Below, in pieces: positions 45,246 to 55,444 of a stretch of DNA of 64,000 nucleotides. This DNA comes from Linum tenue (lineage: Eukaryota; Streptophyta; Magnoliopsida; Malpighiales; Linaceae), in the NCBI GenBank assembly GCA_946122785.1, contig CAMGYJ010000005.1, forward strand, positions 36,446,002 to 36,510,001, given 5' to 3'. Each line of letters starts with the position of its first letter. The first letter of the stretch is position 1. The notes beneath the pieces are model-generated. The model searched no databases and had not been told where the DNA came from. It saw only the letters and a program-made list of their open reading frames with translations. Made by a program: the position numbers and the translations under genes.

Positions 45246-45271
45246 AACAGGCCGAATTTGTTGTAGTGGCT

Positions 45272-45700
45272 GATGTGGCGAATTCTTATTGGGATGTGCT
45301 TTCAGGAAATCCAGATTTAAGGGTAGAGAATTAAATTCATTTTTATTTTTCCTTGTTTTTTTAATCTGCTTATATCTTCTTCGTTTTTAATCGGATTTCA
45401 ATTATTTTTGCACAGACGGAACGAGTACATTGTGCTCTACAACATGAGATTCATTTTCAATATTTTTTTAAAAATACTTTTTTGTGCCTCTCGTTACCAA
45501 CCGCATACCATATGGTATCTTCTTCGTTTTTAATTAGTTTTTGCAAATTTTTGCACAGAAGGAACGAGTTCATCATGATCTATTGGATCTACGAATTTAT
45601 GGGTGAACAAAATGTTGGACCAAACAATACCACAAAATACCACCCTGGTACGGGGTGGTATCTTGTGGTACACAGTGTTAAAATTCGTAAATGACAGTTA
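45272..45700. repeat. Repeat family with CCATATGG palindromes, right of the CACTA element
   Basis: Two forward copies of the GCACAGA.GGAACGAGT unit, from about 45412 and about 45553, with the ACCATATGGTAT and CACCCTGGTACGGGGTGG palindromes. They are equivalent to the copies at 35501-36076. Confidence 0.7.
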
Positions 45701-45748
45701 ATATACTTTTACTATTATATATTCAACCATCCTACAGTCTATGCTGGC

Positions 45749-46728
45749 ATGGTTGAACTAGTTGATTCTGTTTTGTATAGCATGTCACAGTATTGGATGA
45801 GTGTTTTTATGTTCCCCAAAACAGTTGTTCGAGAAGTTGAAAGAATTTGCACTAACTTTCTCTGGTCTGTTGGACCTAGGCTGAAGCTCAAAGCGAAAAT
45901 GGCATGGAAGTACCTGTGTATATTCCCAAAAAGGAAGGTGGTCTTGGACTACAGGATCTTACTACCTGGAACTATGCCTGTGTGTTTAGGCAGATTTGGG
46001 CGATTATGTTGGAGCATGGCTCTCTGTGGGTAGCTTGGATTCAAGTTTACAAGCTAAAATGGAGGGACTTTTGGACTGTGAATGTGGACGGATCCTGGAA
46101 TTGGAAGAAATTGTAACGACTTCGAGGTAAGATCCCTAATATATTTAGCTTGAACAACGGCGTGCTTCATTGGAATAATACTGTTATGCCAAGGTATTCC
46201 ATAAAGACGGTGTGGGAAGTTTTAAGGCCAAAGCAAAGGGTAGTCAGGTGGTATAAAATACTCTGGATAGGGACCTCGATCCCTAGAAATAGATTTCTTG
46301 TATGGCTTATCATCCTCAATAAGATACAAACTAAAGATATGATGAAAAAATGGGGGTTTGCTGGAATGGATCAATGTTACTTATGTGATCAACCTGATGA
46401 GACAAGAGATCATCTTTTCTCGACCTATTTGTTCTATGCTTCTTCCCACTAGCAGTTGTTTGGTCACTTTAGTTATTTTCTTCTACGAACCTGGGAGGAA
46501 AATCTTCACTGGGCTACCAGGAAGTTCGGTGCTAAGACGCCTTGTGCTATGGTGGGTCGTTTGATTTGGCAATCACTAGTGAGCCATATTTGGAGGGAAC
46601 GTTGTCAAAGAGCTTTTGGTGAGAACAGTAAGTCTATTGATGCTTTGGTTTCTCAAGTAAAGAATGAGGTAAAGGTGCTGATGCAGGATCCCCTAGAACT
46701 TGAACGGTATTGGTCTGCTGGTTCTTAG
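45749..46728 (+). pseudogene. LINE ORF2 C-terminus with zf-RVT domain (frameshifted)
   Basis: Pieces in three frames continue each other: MFPKTVVREVERICTNFLW; then PKKEGGLGLQDLTTWNYA; then MPRYSIKTVWEVLRP...CYLCDQPDETRDHLFSTY and, after a stop near 46450, IWRERCQRAFGE. The Cys-X2-Cys...Glu-Thr-X2-His pattern is the zinc-binding region found after the reverse transcriptase in plant L1 proteins. Frameshifts near 45910 and 46120 and the stop make it non-functional. Confidence 0.8.
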
Positions 46729-46831
46729 GAATCTGGTCTCTTACCCGAGATTTTTGCTCTCTTTTTGTTTTGATTTGGTAGCTTTCTGTTTCTGGTTCCT
46801 TCCTTGAGAATTTTTCTTTGTTTTACTCAGG

Positions 46832-47609
46832 CAATGCAGTCAAAATCGCGCATTAAAACGTAAAAACTTACATTTTTACGTATCCAAAACGTTTCAGTTT
46901 CTACCTAAAGTCGCTTAGTCACAAAACTGGTAAAAACATGGGTAAAATCGGTAAAATCGCTTAAAATCGATAAAATTGACATTCTGAAGCGTTTGTATAC
47001 GATTTTAATCATCTCATAAAAATGTGCTAATTGGCCCAAAATGATGTAATTTTGGAGTCATATCAGCAAAAAAAAAAAAAAGGAAAACATGATTCATCAC
47101 TCGTTCTAGAACTAGTGTCGAGATAGGGGCTTCACATTAGGTTGAAAAGACACCTAATGGTATTCTCAACAGACACTGACCTTCTATCAGTCTACTCCCT
47201 TAATCTTCACCTGTGGCTCTTACCTGGGTTACAATAAAAGTTTATGGGTAATTGATCATATGTAATTATGTAAACTCAAACCAGCTTATGAGAATTTGGA
47301 TTAAGCTCGTTTACGGTTTACGATCTACGTTTATGAGCTTATTATTAAGATGTTATGAGTTTTCTCTACGTTTGAGTCAACACAAATTAGTTTATGTGTT
47401 AGATATTACATTTTAATTATGAATTTTATGTAGTTATTCACTTGTCTAAAATCTACACACTCACATTTTACATACTATATGTTGTACTTAATATATTTTA
47501 GCTATTTTAGAGGGTGCGTCAAAAGCTTATGATTTTACGCTTTGATTCTATGTTTTACGATTTTACCCATTTTTCGCTTCTAGGTAGAATCGCGCTTTTA
47601 ATTGCATTG
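46832..47609. mobile_element. Non-autonomous hAT-like element, 778 bp, inside the LINE 3' UTR
   Basis: The left end is CAATGCAGTCAAAATCGCGC. The right end, reverse-complemented, is CAATGCAATTAAAAGCGCGA. It is flanked by the exact 8-bp duplication TACTCAGG (46824-46831 and 47610-47617). Removing it restores a continuous LINE 3' UTR. It encodes no transposase. Confidence 0.88.
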
Positions 47610-47879
47610 TACTCAGGTAGTCTGGATAGTTCCCTATACTGTATCCATGTTTCATTCCTAGTTGGCAAGGATGTTGCCAACAACGTCTTTTTGATGAAAT
47701 AATAGTATACCGATTCAACAAAAAAAATAGTTAGTTTGGAGGATTTTGGTGTTTGTATATTATTGATGTAATTTCAATTTATAATATTGCTTGTATTTCT
47801 CAAATTTTATTTGAGATTTAATTGTGCTTTATGAATATGTGTTACATATGAAATTCATGGATTGAAAATAAAATTGGAA

Positions 47880-48576
47880 AATAAAATTATATGCCTCCAC
47901 ATATACTCAATAACGATGAAGAAAAAGGATTCGAAAGGTTATTCATACATAATGATAATGTAAGATTCATATCACAAGCAAATTATTCCTCTCTATAAAA
48001 AATATTAGAAATAAAAATGTATACCTCCAAAAGTTTATTAGAGGCATAAGTGTCAGCCTCAATATAATTTTAGAGGAAAAATAATTTGCCTCTATATATA
48101 TCATTAGAGAAAGATGATAATGTTTTAGAAGTTATATTTTAAGAAGCATATAATTATCTCTAAAATCAATTTTGGAAACAAAACTATCTGTGTCCACAAA
48201 AAAATTTGGAGACTAATATTTATGTCGTTAACTTTTGATATGGAGGCAAAATTATAGCCATAAAAAATATATATTAGAGGCTAAAATATTAGTTGCTATA
48301 ACTCTAATCAACAATGAATAATATTTGTCTCCATATCTGTCTCTATAGAGCTATAGTGACAGCGTTACAAGAGACAAATGATTAATAATTTGCATCTAAA
48401 ATAATTCAGAGACAAATGAATAATATTTCTCTCCATATCTGTCTCTATAGAGCTACAGTGATAGCGTTACAGGAGACAAATGATTAATAATTTGCATCTA
48501 AAATAATTCAGAAGGCAAATAAGTGACTTATAGATGCACATATTCTTTGTTTCCATAGCCATATTTTCTTGTAGTG
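47880..48576. mobile_element. Remnant of a CACTA-like element (right end only)
   Basis: It ends in CCATATTTTCTTGTAGTG (reverse complement CACTACAAGAAAATATGG), a common plant CACTA terminus. It is preceded by many TTAGAGGCAAA/TTTGCCTCTA-type repeats in both orientations. I cannot find a matching left end or a target duplication. Confidence 0.45.
48314..48512. repeat. Two tandem copies of a 102-bp unit
   Basis: ATGAATAATATTTGTCTCC at 48314 recurs at 48416 (TTCTCTCC). Both units continue through TCTGTCTCTATAGAGCTA to AATAATTCAG with few changes. It lies inside the CACTA-like remnant. Confidence 0.85.
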
Positions 48577-49339
48577 TTCTCTCCTCATTCCTCGGCATGT
48601 TAACAAGTTGTACGAAGTTGCTTGGTTGTTATTGAATGTTTTGTGAGGATAAAATTAAACCACTGAATCTTGGGTATTTCTCATTCATTTTTTGGTTTAA
48701 ATAGGAAAATCTTCGAAATACAAGACAAGGTGTGCAAGCTTTTATTTAGAGAATTACAAAGATAAAAACATAACTTAAACAATAAAATCTAAAATCGAAC
48801 ATTGGCAATAAAATAAACTTGATGATGATAATTTTCTTTAGACGACGTCGATCCACTTTGTTGCCCCTATCGCGGTCGTGGGTTTGAGTCTTGAACTCCC
48901 CCCCCCCCCCCACCAGTTCATCCCAACAAGTGTCAAATCCATTGGCCTGCTCCTTTGGAGGACTATGATCAGGTAGAGATATTGTCGGCAACCATGGTGG
49001 AGATTGGGGGAGGGGACGGAGGGTTGGACGGAAAATTGGGATATTGAGGAGAGAAGCTTTATTGCATTTTATTTTTCTTTACTAACTATTTTTTTTAAAT
49101 AATAGTTATATAAATTAATATTTATTTATGTGGCACAGTCAAATGGTTGATTTTTTGCCACATCATCAATCGACATGCAACTCATCACCATATTAGAGTC
49201 AATTAACGGTTGATTGGACGTAAAGTTGATAGTTTGACTATTGAATTGTTTTTGAAAAGATTTGACTATTATTTTGTTTAAAATGAAAGATTTGTCTATT
49301 ATATTGTATTTATCCTTACTGTTAAGTACAAACGTTGGA

Positions 49340-49735
49340 GGAAGCGATGCAAGCTCAAACTGCTGCTCTTGAGGTAAATGGTACATGGTCATTGGCTGGG
49401 CCACCTTCTGATAAATTAATCGTGGATTTGAAGTGAGATTTAAGGTAAAATACAAGCCCAATGAGTCAGTCGAATGTTACAAGGTTTGTCTCATAGGTAA
49501 GGATTTTACTCTAGTCGAAGGTATTTATTATTGCGATACCTTCGCTCTTGTGGTCAAATTGGCAATTGTTTGTTGTTTATTCGCGATCGCAGTTAGTGAG
49601 AACTGATTTCTTCAATAACTTGATGTGAACAATGCATTTCTCCATGAATAACTTCGAGAGAAACTTCACATGCAGGCTCTTTTAGGCTTTTCTGGACCTG
49701 GAGATTCTTGCATTTTCCACATCGTAAATATATTT
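49340..49735 (+). pseudogene. Ty1/copia reverse transcriptase remnant
   Basis: Broken frames read ALEVNGTWSL, FKVKYKPN, YKVCLIGKDFTLVEGI and YCDTFALVVKLA, then LDVNNAFLHE...EKLHMQ. These match the start of the copia RT domain, in the usual order. Stops and altered residues (for example at TGA 49436) show old decay. No LTRs found nearby. Confidence 0.75.
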
Positions 49736-50573
49736 TTGGTCCTTGTCAGACATCTTGAAACCGGTATCATTTGACCAAAGGCTTGATTGACTGAAGATTG
49801 GTTTCAAGGACTTCTTACCAAGCTCAACATGCTATACCCACGCTTTCGCTTGAAGTGGCCAGAAGTCTCCTACACGTCGACGTTTAGCTGTTGTCCAACT
49901 GTCAATAAGTGTGAATTTTGCATTGTTTCTTTGTCCTGGAAGTAATCAATGTCCTATCTCCTTAGGGTTTGACAACCCAATCTTGTTTATAATTTTTAGT
50001 TGCAGGTCATTGTTGGCAGCTAGATATTCAGTCATTGAATAGTAATCATGTTCACATCGAACATCGATACCACGTACAATTACCATGTTGTGTTATTGTT
50101 ATTCCTTTCGTGTTGTCGTTTTTTCACACGGAGAATGGATCCAACGGTATATATGAACCGTAGCGAAATTTGTGCAGTTCTAACATTCTCTGGAAACCTT
50201 TTCTGGCAAGTAAATGTGTATTAGGTGTTTGGAATGTTACCTTATTACTGGCCTACTCACGTTGTAGTGGAAGATTACTGATTATCAACGTAACAAAGAC
50301 AACTTCAACACATTTTAATGATATATATGGAGAATAAGATCCCATCTTATTGTTAATTTTATTTCCGTTCAAAGAAAAAATATAACATAAGTATAGTATT
50401 GACTAGGTCCATTATTTGTATTATTAATTAAAATTGTCCCATGCTTTTTAAATAAAAATGAAAATTTTAGAGTACTTGTAGTTGGATGCGAAACGGGAAA
50501 TAGCTGGCCGCAGTAACGTACAGTTGTTCAAGTACAGAGTTTGCAGGTCCTCTTCGGATAACACATGATTACA
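49736..50573. other. Intergenic, 3' side of the P450 gene
   Basis: No gene seen. The first part may still be decayed copia sequence. The AT-rich part from 50300 contains the presumed 3' UTR of the P450. Confidence 0.4.
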
Positions 50574-52195
50574 TCACCTGCAAGTCGGAATCGCGAATAA
50601 AGGTTTGGCCTTTTGTAAAGTTAATCCAAACTTTTCTTCCATGTCCAGTGTCTCAAGCTTCAACCCATCCGGCAACTTCCAGTTAAATCCATGGACCAAC
50701 GAGCCCAACATCATATGCAACATCCTCAATGCCAACGATTGCCCGGGGCAGGTTCTTCTTCCAGCACCAAAAGGAAGCAGCTCAAAATTGTTGCCCTTAA
50801 CATCAACCTTCGAACCCAAGAATCTTTCTGGCACGAATGATTTCGGATCATCCCATGTCGTGGAGTCTCGACCTATAGCCCATACATTGACTAGAATTTG
50901 GGCACCTTTGGGGATAGTAAAGCCGTGAATTTCCACATCTGCTGTTGCCTTGCGGGGAAGTAGAAGAGGAGTTGTTGGGTGTAGCCTGAATGTTTCTTTC
51001 ACTATTGCTTGTAGATATGGTAAACGAGGGATATCTGATTCACGAAGCTGAATGTCTTTTCCAATAATTTGGTCTAATTCTTTCTTTGCCTTAGCCAGTG
51101 TACTGGAATTGCGGAGGAGCTCCGTCATTGCCCATTCTAGTGTGCTAGTAGTTGTATCAGTACCAGCTACGAACAAATCCTAATTGATTGAACCACGCGA
51201 TTAGTGCTTGGGTAAACAAAGGAGATTAGGGTTGATCAAGAGTTAATTAGTCTCACCAAGAACAAGTATTTGATGCATAGTGGATCCATCGTAGCAGCAG
51301 CCTCCTCGTGCTTGCTGTCATGATCAGTGTCTCCCATGGCGAGAAGCGTGTCGAGCATGTCGTTGGTCGAGACGTAGCTCTCCGACTTCAAATCGCGCCG
51401 CCTTTCGTCGATCACCCATCCAAACCAATTCAAAATCTTCCTTAAATGACCCTCGGAACGCCTCTGTATCCCTTGCAGGTCCAGCCTCGCCACTACGGGG
51501 AAATAGTCTCCCAAGTTGGGCTTCCCAATCTCACCCAACAGCTCCCTCACCAGCTCCTTGAACTCCCTGGCGGTCCCCGATGACTTCTCCTCCTCCTCCT
51601 CCTCCTCCGCCAGATCCATCGAAAGAATGGTCGATGATAGAGCATTCAGACTAGCCTTGAACGCCGCCTTCCCGACATCCAACGCTTCTCCGGGCCTTTC
51701 GGCGGCATGACGCCGGACTCCTTCGAGGAGGCCCAGAACCTTGACCCTCCTGATGTCCTGGTTCATGTCCAGCCTCTGGGTGGTGAAGATGTACGAGTTG
51801 CACACTTTCCTGAGGTTCCTCCACCTGGAGCCCACGGGAAGCGCCGGGATGGTGAATTTGTGGATGTCGAGGACTTGGGCGGCGGCGGGGACGTGGCGGT
51901 CGGAGAGGACCTTGTCGTGTTTTTGGAGAATCTCCCTGGCGGTGTCTGGGGAGGAAGCGACGATGGTGGTGACTCGGCCCAGCTGGAGGCTCATCAAGGG
52001 CCCGTGGATCTTGGCGAGCTGGGCCAGTGATTGGTGAGGCTTGTCGCCCAGCATGTGGAGGTTGCCGATTATTGGAAGTCGGGAGGGGCCCGGCGGGAGT
52101 TTGGCCGCCGGAGTGTTTCTTGTCAGGAGTCGGAGGAAGGTGAGGGTCAAGATGAGGCAGAGGAAGCAGCTGAGGAGGAGAAGTAACAACTCCAT
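50574..52195 (-). CDS. CYP76-like: Cytochrome P450, CYP76-like (514 aa)
   Basis: Two exons (52195-51257 and 51179-50574) with a 77-bp GT-AG intron. Start at MELLLLLLSCFLC: the frame extends a few codons upstream but has no ATG there. N-terminal membrane anchor (1-26), then the proline hinge LPPGPSRLPIIGN. Oxygen-binding helix AGTDTTTS (~317-324), ExxR helix ETFR (~375), PERF (~430) and the heme-binding loop PFGAGRRTCPG with Cys at about 457. A Glu/Ser-rich insertion (EEEEEEEKSSG, ~203-213) lies in a variable region. All catalytic motifs are intact. Overall similarity fits the CYP76 family (geraniol 8-hydroxylase-like), ER-bound monooxygenases of monoterpenoid and other specialised metabolism; the substrate cannot be fixed from sequence. 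Confidence 0.92.
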
Positions 52196-52265
52196 TGTGA
52201 AAAGAAAGGGAAGCAAGAGCTCTGTAGACTGAGGAGTGGGAATTAAGTGAAGTATGTACGTAGAT

Positions 52266-52273
52266 TATTTATA
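52266..52273 (-). promoter_or_regulatory. TATA box of the P450 gene
   Basis: The minus strand reads CCCTATAAATAATC, about 70 bp upstream of the ATG. This is consistent with a short leader. Confidence 0.7.
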
Positions 52274-52742
52274 GGGATTTAGTGTGGCGAATTGTTTTAT
52301 TTATTGAAGCTTGCATGTCTGCATGCATAATAAGGGTATATAATAATTCGACAAGAAACAAAATGAAGTGTTTAGTGAGATGACGTTTCAGTTATGCTCT
52401 TCCCTGTCCTTGTATAAAGAATGGACCATTTTGGCGTCTTGTGATTGCCTTTGCTCACTTTTCTACCGTAGATGCTGTGCAGGAACTCTGTCGTATTAGG
52501 TGTAACCTTCGATGCCGTTTCTTGAGTTCCTTGTCGTCTGAGCTGTTTGGAATTTTACCTTTTTTTGTAGTTGCAATATAATGCTCGAGAGTCGAGACTC
52601 TTCTTAATTCGTATCCTACATACAGACATCAGTCCTTTTGGGACAGCTTGCCCTAACCTTACTTCCAAACCACACATAGCGACGACAAGGGGAAAAAAAA
52701 GGAATGTCACATCAAGAACGGATGAATTGCATCTACATGTAG
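52274..52742. other. P450 upstream region
   Basis: Promoter-side DNA with no gene. CCTACATACA...CATCAGTCCTTTTG at about 52615-52642 resembles 60774-60800, just before the copia LTR. The meaning is unclear. Confidence 0.4.
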
Positions 52743-52757
52743 CTATTTTTTTTATGT

Positions 52758-52952
52758 TTTTTTTATAACCCAGGAATATTAATCCCACGTGCCACTTTGT
52801 ACATGATACAATATCGTGGGACTTCGTCCCCGGCACTCAGAGGTGCCTCCGGGAACACACAAGTGGCGCCGCTGGTGATCGAACTCAGGACCTCTCAATT
52901 ATTGAGCCGACCAGGCCAGCGGTTTCACCAGCTAGACTATATTACCTTTGGC
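52758..52952 (-). mobile_element. tRNA-derived SINE, 195 bp
   Basis: On the minus strand the head has a perfect A box (TAGTCTAGCTGG fits TRGYNNARNNGG) and, about 45 nt later, a B-box-like GAGTTCGATCACC. A GC-rich body and an A-rich tail (TTATAAAAAAAAC) follow. Identical 15-bp direct repeats CTATTTTTTTTATGT lie at 52743-52757 and 52953-52967. It is not a functional tRNA gene, since no cloverleaf forms beyond the boxes. Confidence 0.85.
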
Positions 52953-52967
52953 CTATTTTTTTTATGT

Positions 52968-54485
52968 GGAATGACAGTATTTCAGTTAACTCACTTAGTT
53001 ATACCCTATAAAATTATATCTATTTTAATTTGAAATAATAATATGTGTGTTTGGGGATCAACGAAAATATATCACGATGTTATGATATGGTGGTAGAATA
53101 ATGAGTGAAATGAGGTTTGGGTAATTTTGTTTCTCGGATAAATTGATCACATTTTTTAAAGTGCGATAGACAAGTGTACATATCGTTAATAGTAAGTTAA
53201 CATACAAGAAAGATCGTATTCCCACAGAGACTATGAACTAATAGTAATGAGTTAGGTTGCTTATTATTTAACCGATATATCAATCCTTTTAGTTAACTAA
53301 CTAACAAAAGCAATGAAATTTTGCGCATGCAATTAGCATAACTAAGGCAAGTTCAAGGGAAAGTGTTGTCCAGACTTTAAATCCCCCTAGCCAACTTATA
53401 CTTCTTCAATTGAATGCACACAAACTCGATGCCATCTTATTTTACCGTAGCGATTCAAAAATTGGTATTAACCTGATCTTCTCGTGTATTAACACCCTAT
53501 TAGACAATTCAATCTAGATAAGATATTTTCTTTGACCTAAATCCAACCTCCTAACGATGAATGATCTATGAATCCCTCTCCTTTCATCTCCTAGCAGTTC
53601 AAAATCCTTTTCATTTAAGAGCGTTCTATCGTACATATGGGGATCTTGTCCTCAACATACATATGAAACAATCAAGCATGTAATAGGCGCGAAACTATCG
53701 AATACTTGTAATCTAAATAAAATATTATTAATATCCATATCCATAACATTTAATCAAATTAGTATCATTGACCTACGGTTCATCTAGTTTAAACAACGGA
53801 GAGGAATTAGTTCATGGAGAATAGAGAAATGAACAAAGGAGAGAAAGAAGAACAAATTTCCATGGAGGAAGGTGTGATATGTTGCTCCAAGATGACTCCG
53901 CTAGTGTAGAACAAATTACCAAGATTACTCATTAGAATAAAAAAGGGAACAATCACTTATGGATTTTGATCCTTGATGACAAACATCTAATAATCCATGG
54001 CGGGTGGGTGTGGGAAACCTGATCGTATAAATTTTTTTTTTTTTTTTATGGGCAACCTGACCTGATCGTATAAATAAGTCTGATTATATTGTAACCTGAA
54101 CTATTTACACAACGAACTAGCTTGCTTTCCATGTACGAGAGATGCTTAAACGCCACCCCCACGCCCCTTATGATTGGGTTTTATTCGTTTTTAATAGGAA
54201 AACCGAATCCCAAGCCCAACAAACCCAATTTTGCAATCCCACCCATGTCCATCCCAAAACCCCAACCCGCGACCCTAAATTGGATTATGCGGACTGTTTG
54301 ATTCACTTTGATTAAATCCGTTTAAGATCCAGTCCAGTTTCCGATTCCTATTTTTGCTAAGAATTGAAAATCGAAAACTTTAATTCAATTCGATTTAACT
54401 GGATTGCACCGTTTCCCAACCCTATTGACTGAGCTATGTTTTTTATATTCGCTTTTTGGTTAACAGGAAATAGAAGAAAAGCAAA
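52968..54485. other. Gene-free DNA
   Basis: AT-rich sequence without supportable ORFs. 53140-53900 has the look of a decayed LTR-type sequence, but no ends were found. A T16 tract lies at 54031-54046. Confidence 0.4.
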
Positions 54486-55345
54486 CGTAACATTAGGGCT
54501 GTCAATTTGGTTGGGTTTGGTTAACCAAACCATTAAGTATGAAAAACCTAAAACCAAAAATTAAATCTAAAAAACCAACACCATTAAGGTCCTTATTAGT
54601 TTTTGGCAACCAAAAACCAATAAGGGCCTTAATGGTTTTGGTTTGGATAACTGAAAAACCAACATGTAATCATACACATATTTATTTCTATTTCTCTTCT
54701 TTTTATTGAATAAACGTCATAATAATGGTAATGGCCATAACAAATTATTGGTTGGCATGCGTGTCAAAAGAAAAAAAAATATTTGTTGATAAATAATTTT
54801 ATTTTTATTGGTTTCTTAATGGTTTCTATTGGTTTTTCGGTTTTAACCAAGCCAAAACCATTAAGTTGCTTATTGGTTTAAAACCAAAAAACTAAAACCA
54901 TTAGCTTTCCAATTGATTTGGTTTCGGTTAAAACCAAAACCAAATGGACAACCCTAAGTAACATCTAATATTCTTTGGCTGCCAGCCAACGTTTCTTTTA
55001 TTCCTTTTATTTAACACGACATAGAAGAAATGCAGTGGTGTCCCAATGGCCAATACCACTGTCTACTCGTGATGTTGTTTTCCCTCCTCAATATGCCCAA
55101 TTATTCGATCGGCGGAGAAAGGCTACAAAATTTTATCATATCTATGAAGTAGACGTCCCATCGCAGTTCAAATGTTAAGCTAGCTGTGTACATACCAACA
55201 AAACTGTGGTCAATAGATACCGAGTTATAACCGATAATCTGAGCAGCAACTTCAGGCACTGAATACTACTGATGTTGTTCTCCCTCCTCAATATGCCCAC
55301 ATCATCCATGGGGACAAAGAAGGAGACCACATATATCCAGCCGAA
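54340..55345. repeat. Duplicated intergenic segment, copy B
   Basis: Counterpart of 31240-31720 in the same orientation, interrupted by the hAT-like element 54494-54956. A short open frame (PPQYAQLFDRRRKATKFYHI, near 55085) is partly conserved in copy A (PPQYAHL.RRRKATK). It may be a relic of a gene fragment; I do not recognise it. Confidence 0.75.
54494..54956. mobile_element. Non-autonomous hAT-like element, 463 bp
   Basis: Ends TAGGGCTGTCAATTTGGTT and (reverse complement of the right end) TAGGGTTGTCCATTTGGTT, with two mismatches in 19. The 8-bp flanks are CGTAACAT (54486-54493) and AGTAACAT (54957-54964), matching in 7 of 8. Many internal CCATTAAG/CTTAATGG and AAACCAA/TTGGTTT inverted copies. 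The paralogous segment at 31304 is an empty site. Confidence 0.88.
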
Positions 55346-55444
55346 TTTTTTTATTTATTTTATTTCCGTCTGAGAGTGACAGCCATTGATTTTTTTTATT
55401 AAGTGCAACTAAACGAATTCGAACCCCATCCTACTATTGTCATG

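Larger units (their letters stand above)
36080..45268 (+). mobile_element. CACTA (En/Spm-type) DNA transposon, 9.2 kb, apparently complete
   Basis: The left terminus CACTACAACAAATTCGGCCT is repeated exactly in inverse orientation at the right end (to 45268). The 3-bp duplication GCT is present at 36077-36079 and 45269-45271. Both subterminal regions are packed with TTTGTCA/TGACAAA and CGTCATAATA motifs. It encodes a TNP2-type transposase (37195-40969) and a TNPA-like protein (42402-44225), both with open spliced frames, so it may be autonomous. Confidence 0.95.
45735..47728 (+). mobile_element. Second LINE, 3' end only (5'-truncated), interrupted by a hAT-like element
   Basis: It encodes the C-terminal part of a LINE ORF2 (next entry). 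After the stop at 46728 its 3' UTR runs to 46831, is interrupted by the insertion 46832-47609, and resumes at 47618. It ends with GATGAAATAATA and an A-rich tail (CAACAAAAAAAATAG) near 47719-47728. 5' truncation is normal for LINEs. Confidence 0.75.
47729..49339. other. Gene-free DNA with transposon remnants
   Basis: It contains the CACTA-like end (47880-48576), a C14 tract at 48897-48910 and AT-rich DNA. A small minus-strand frame (48746-48991) crosses the poly-C tract and has no recognisable domain, so I do not call it. Confidence 0.4.

Noticed and set aside
48746..48991. 81-aa minus-strand frame
   Set aside because: It spans a C14 homopolymer and AT-rich DNA and has no recognisable similarity.
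22033..52195. PDR transporter and P450 as a biosynthetic gene cluster
   Set aside because: They are about 23 kb apart, separated mostly by transposons and gene-free DNA, with no further pathway enzymes in the window. Co-location alone does not support a cluster.
52885..52945. tRNA-like sequence
   Set aside because: It has A and B boxes but no consistent cloverleaf. The A-tail and target duplication identify a SINE.
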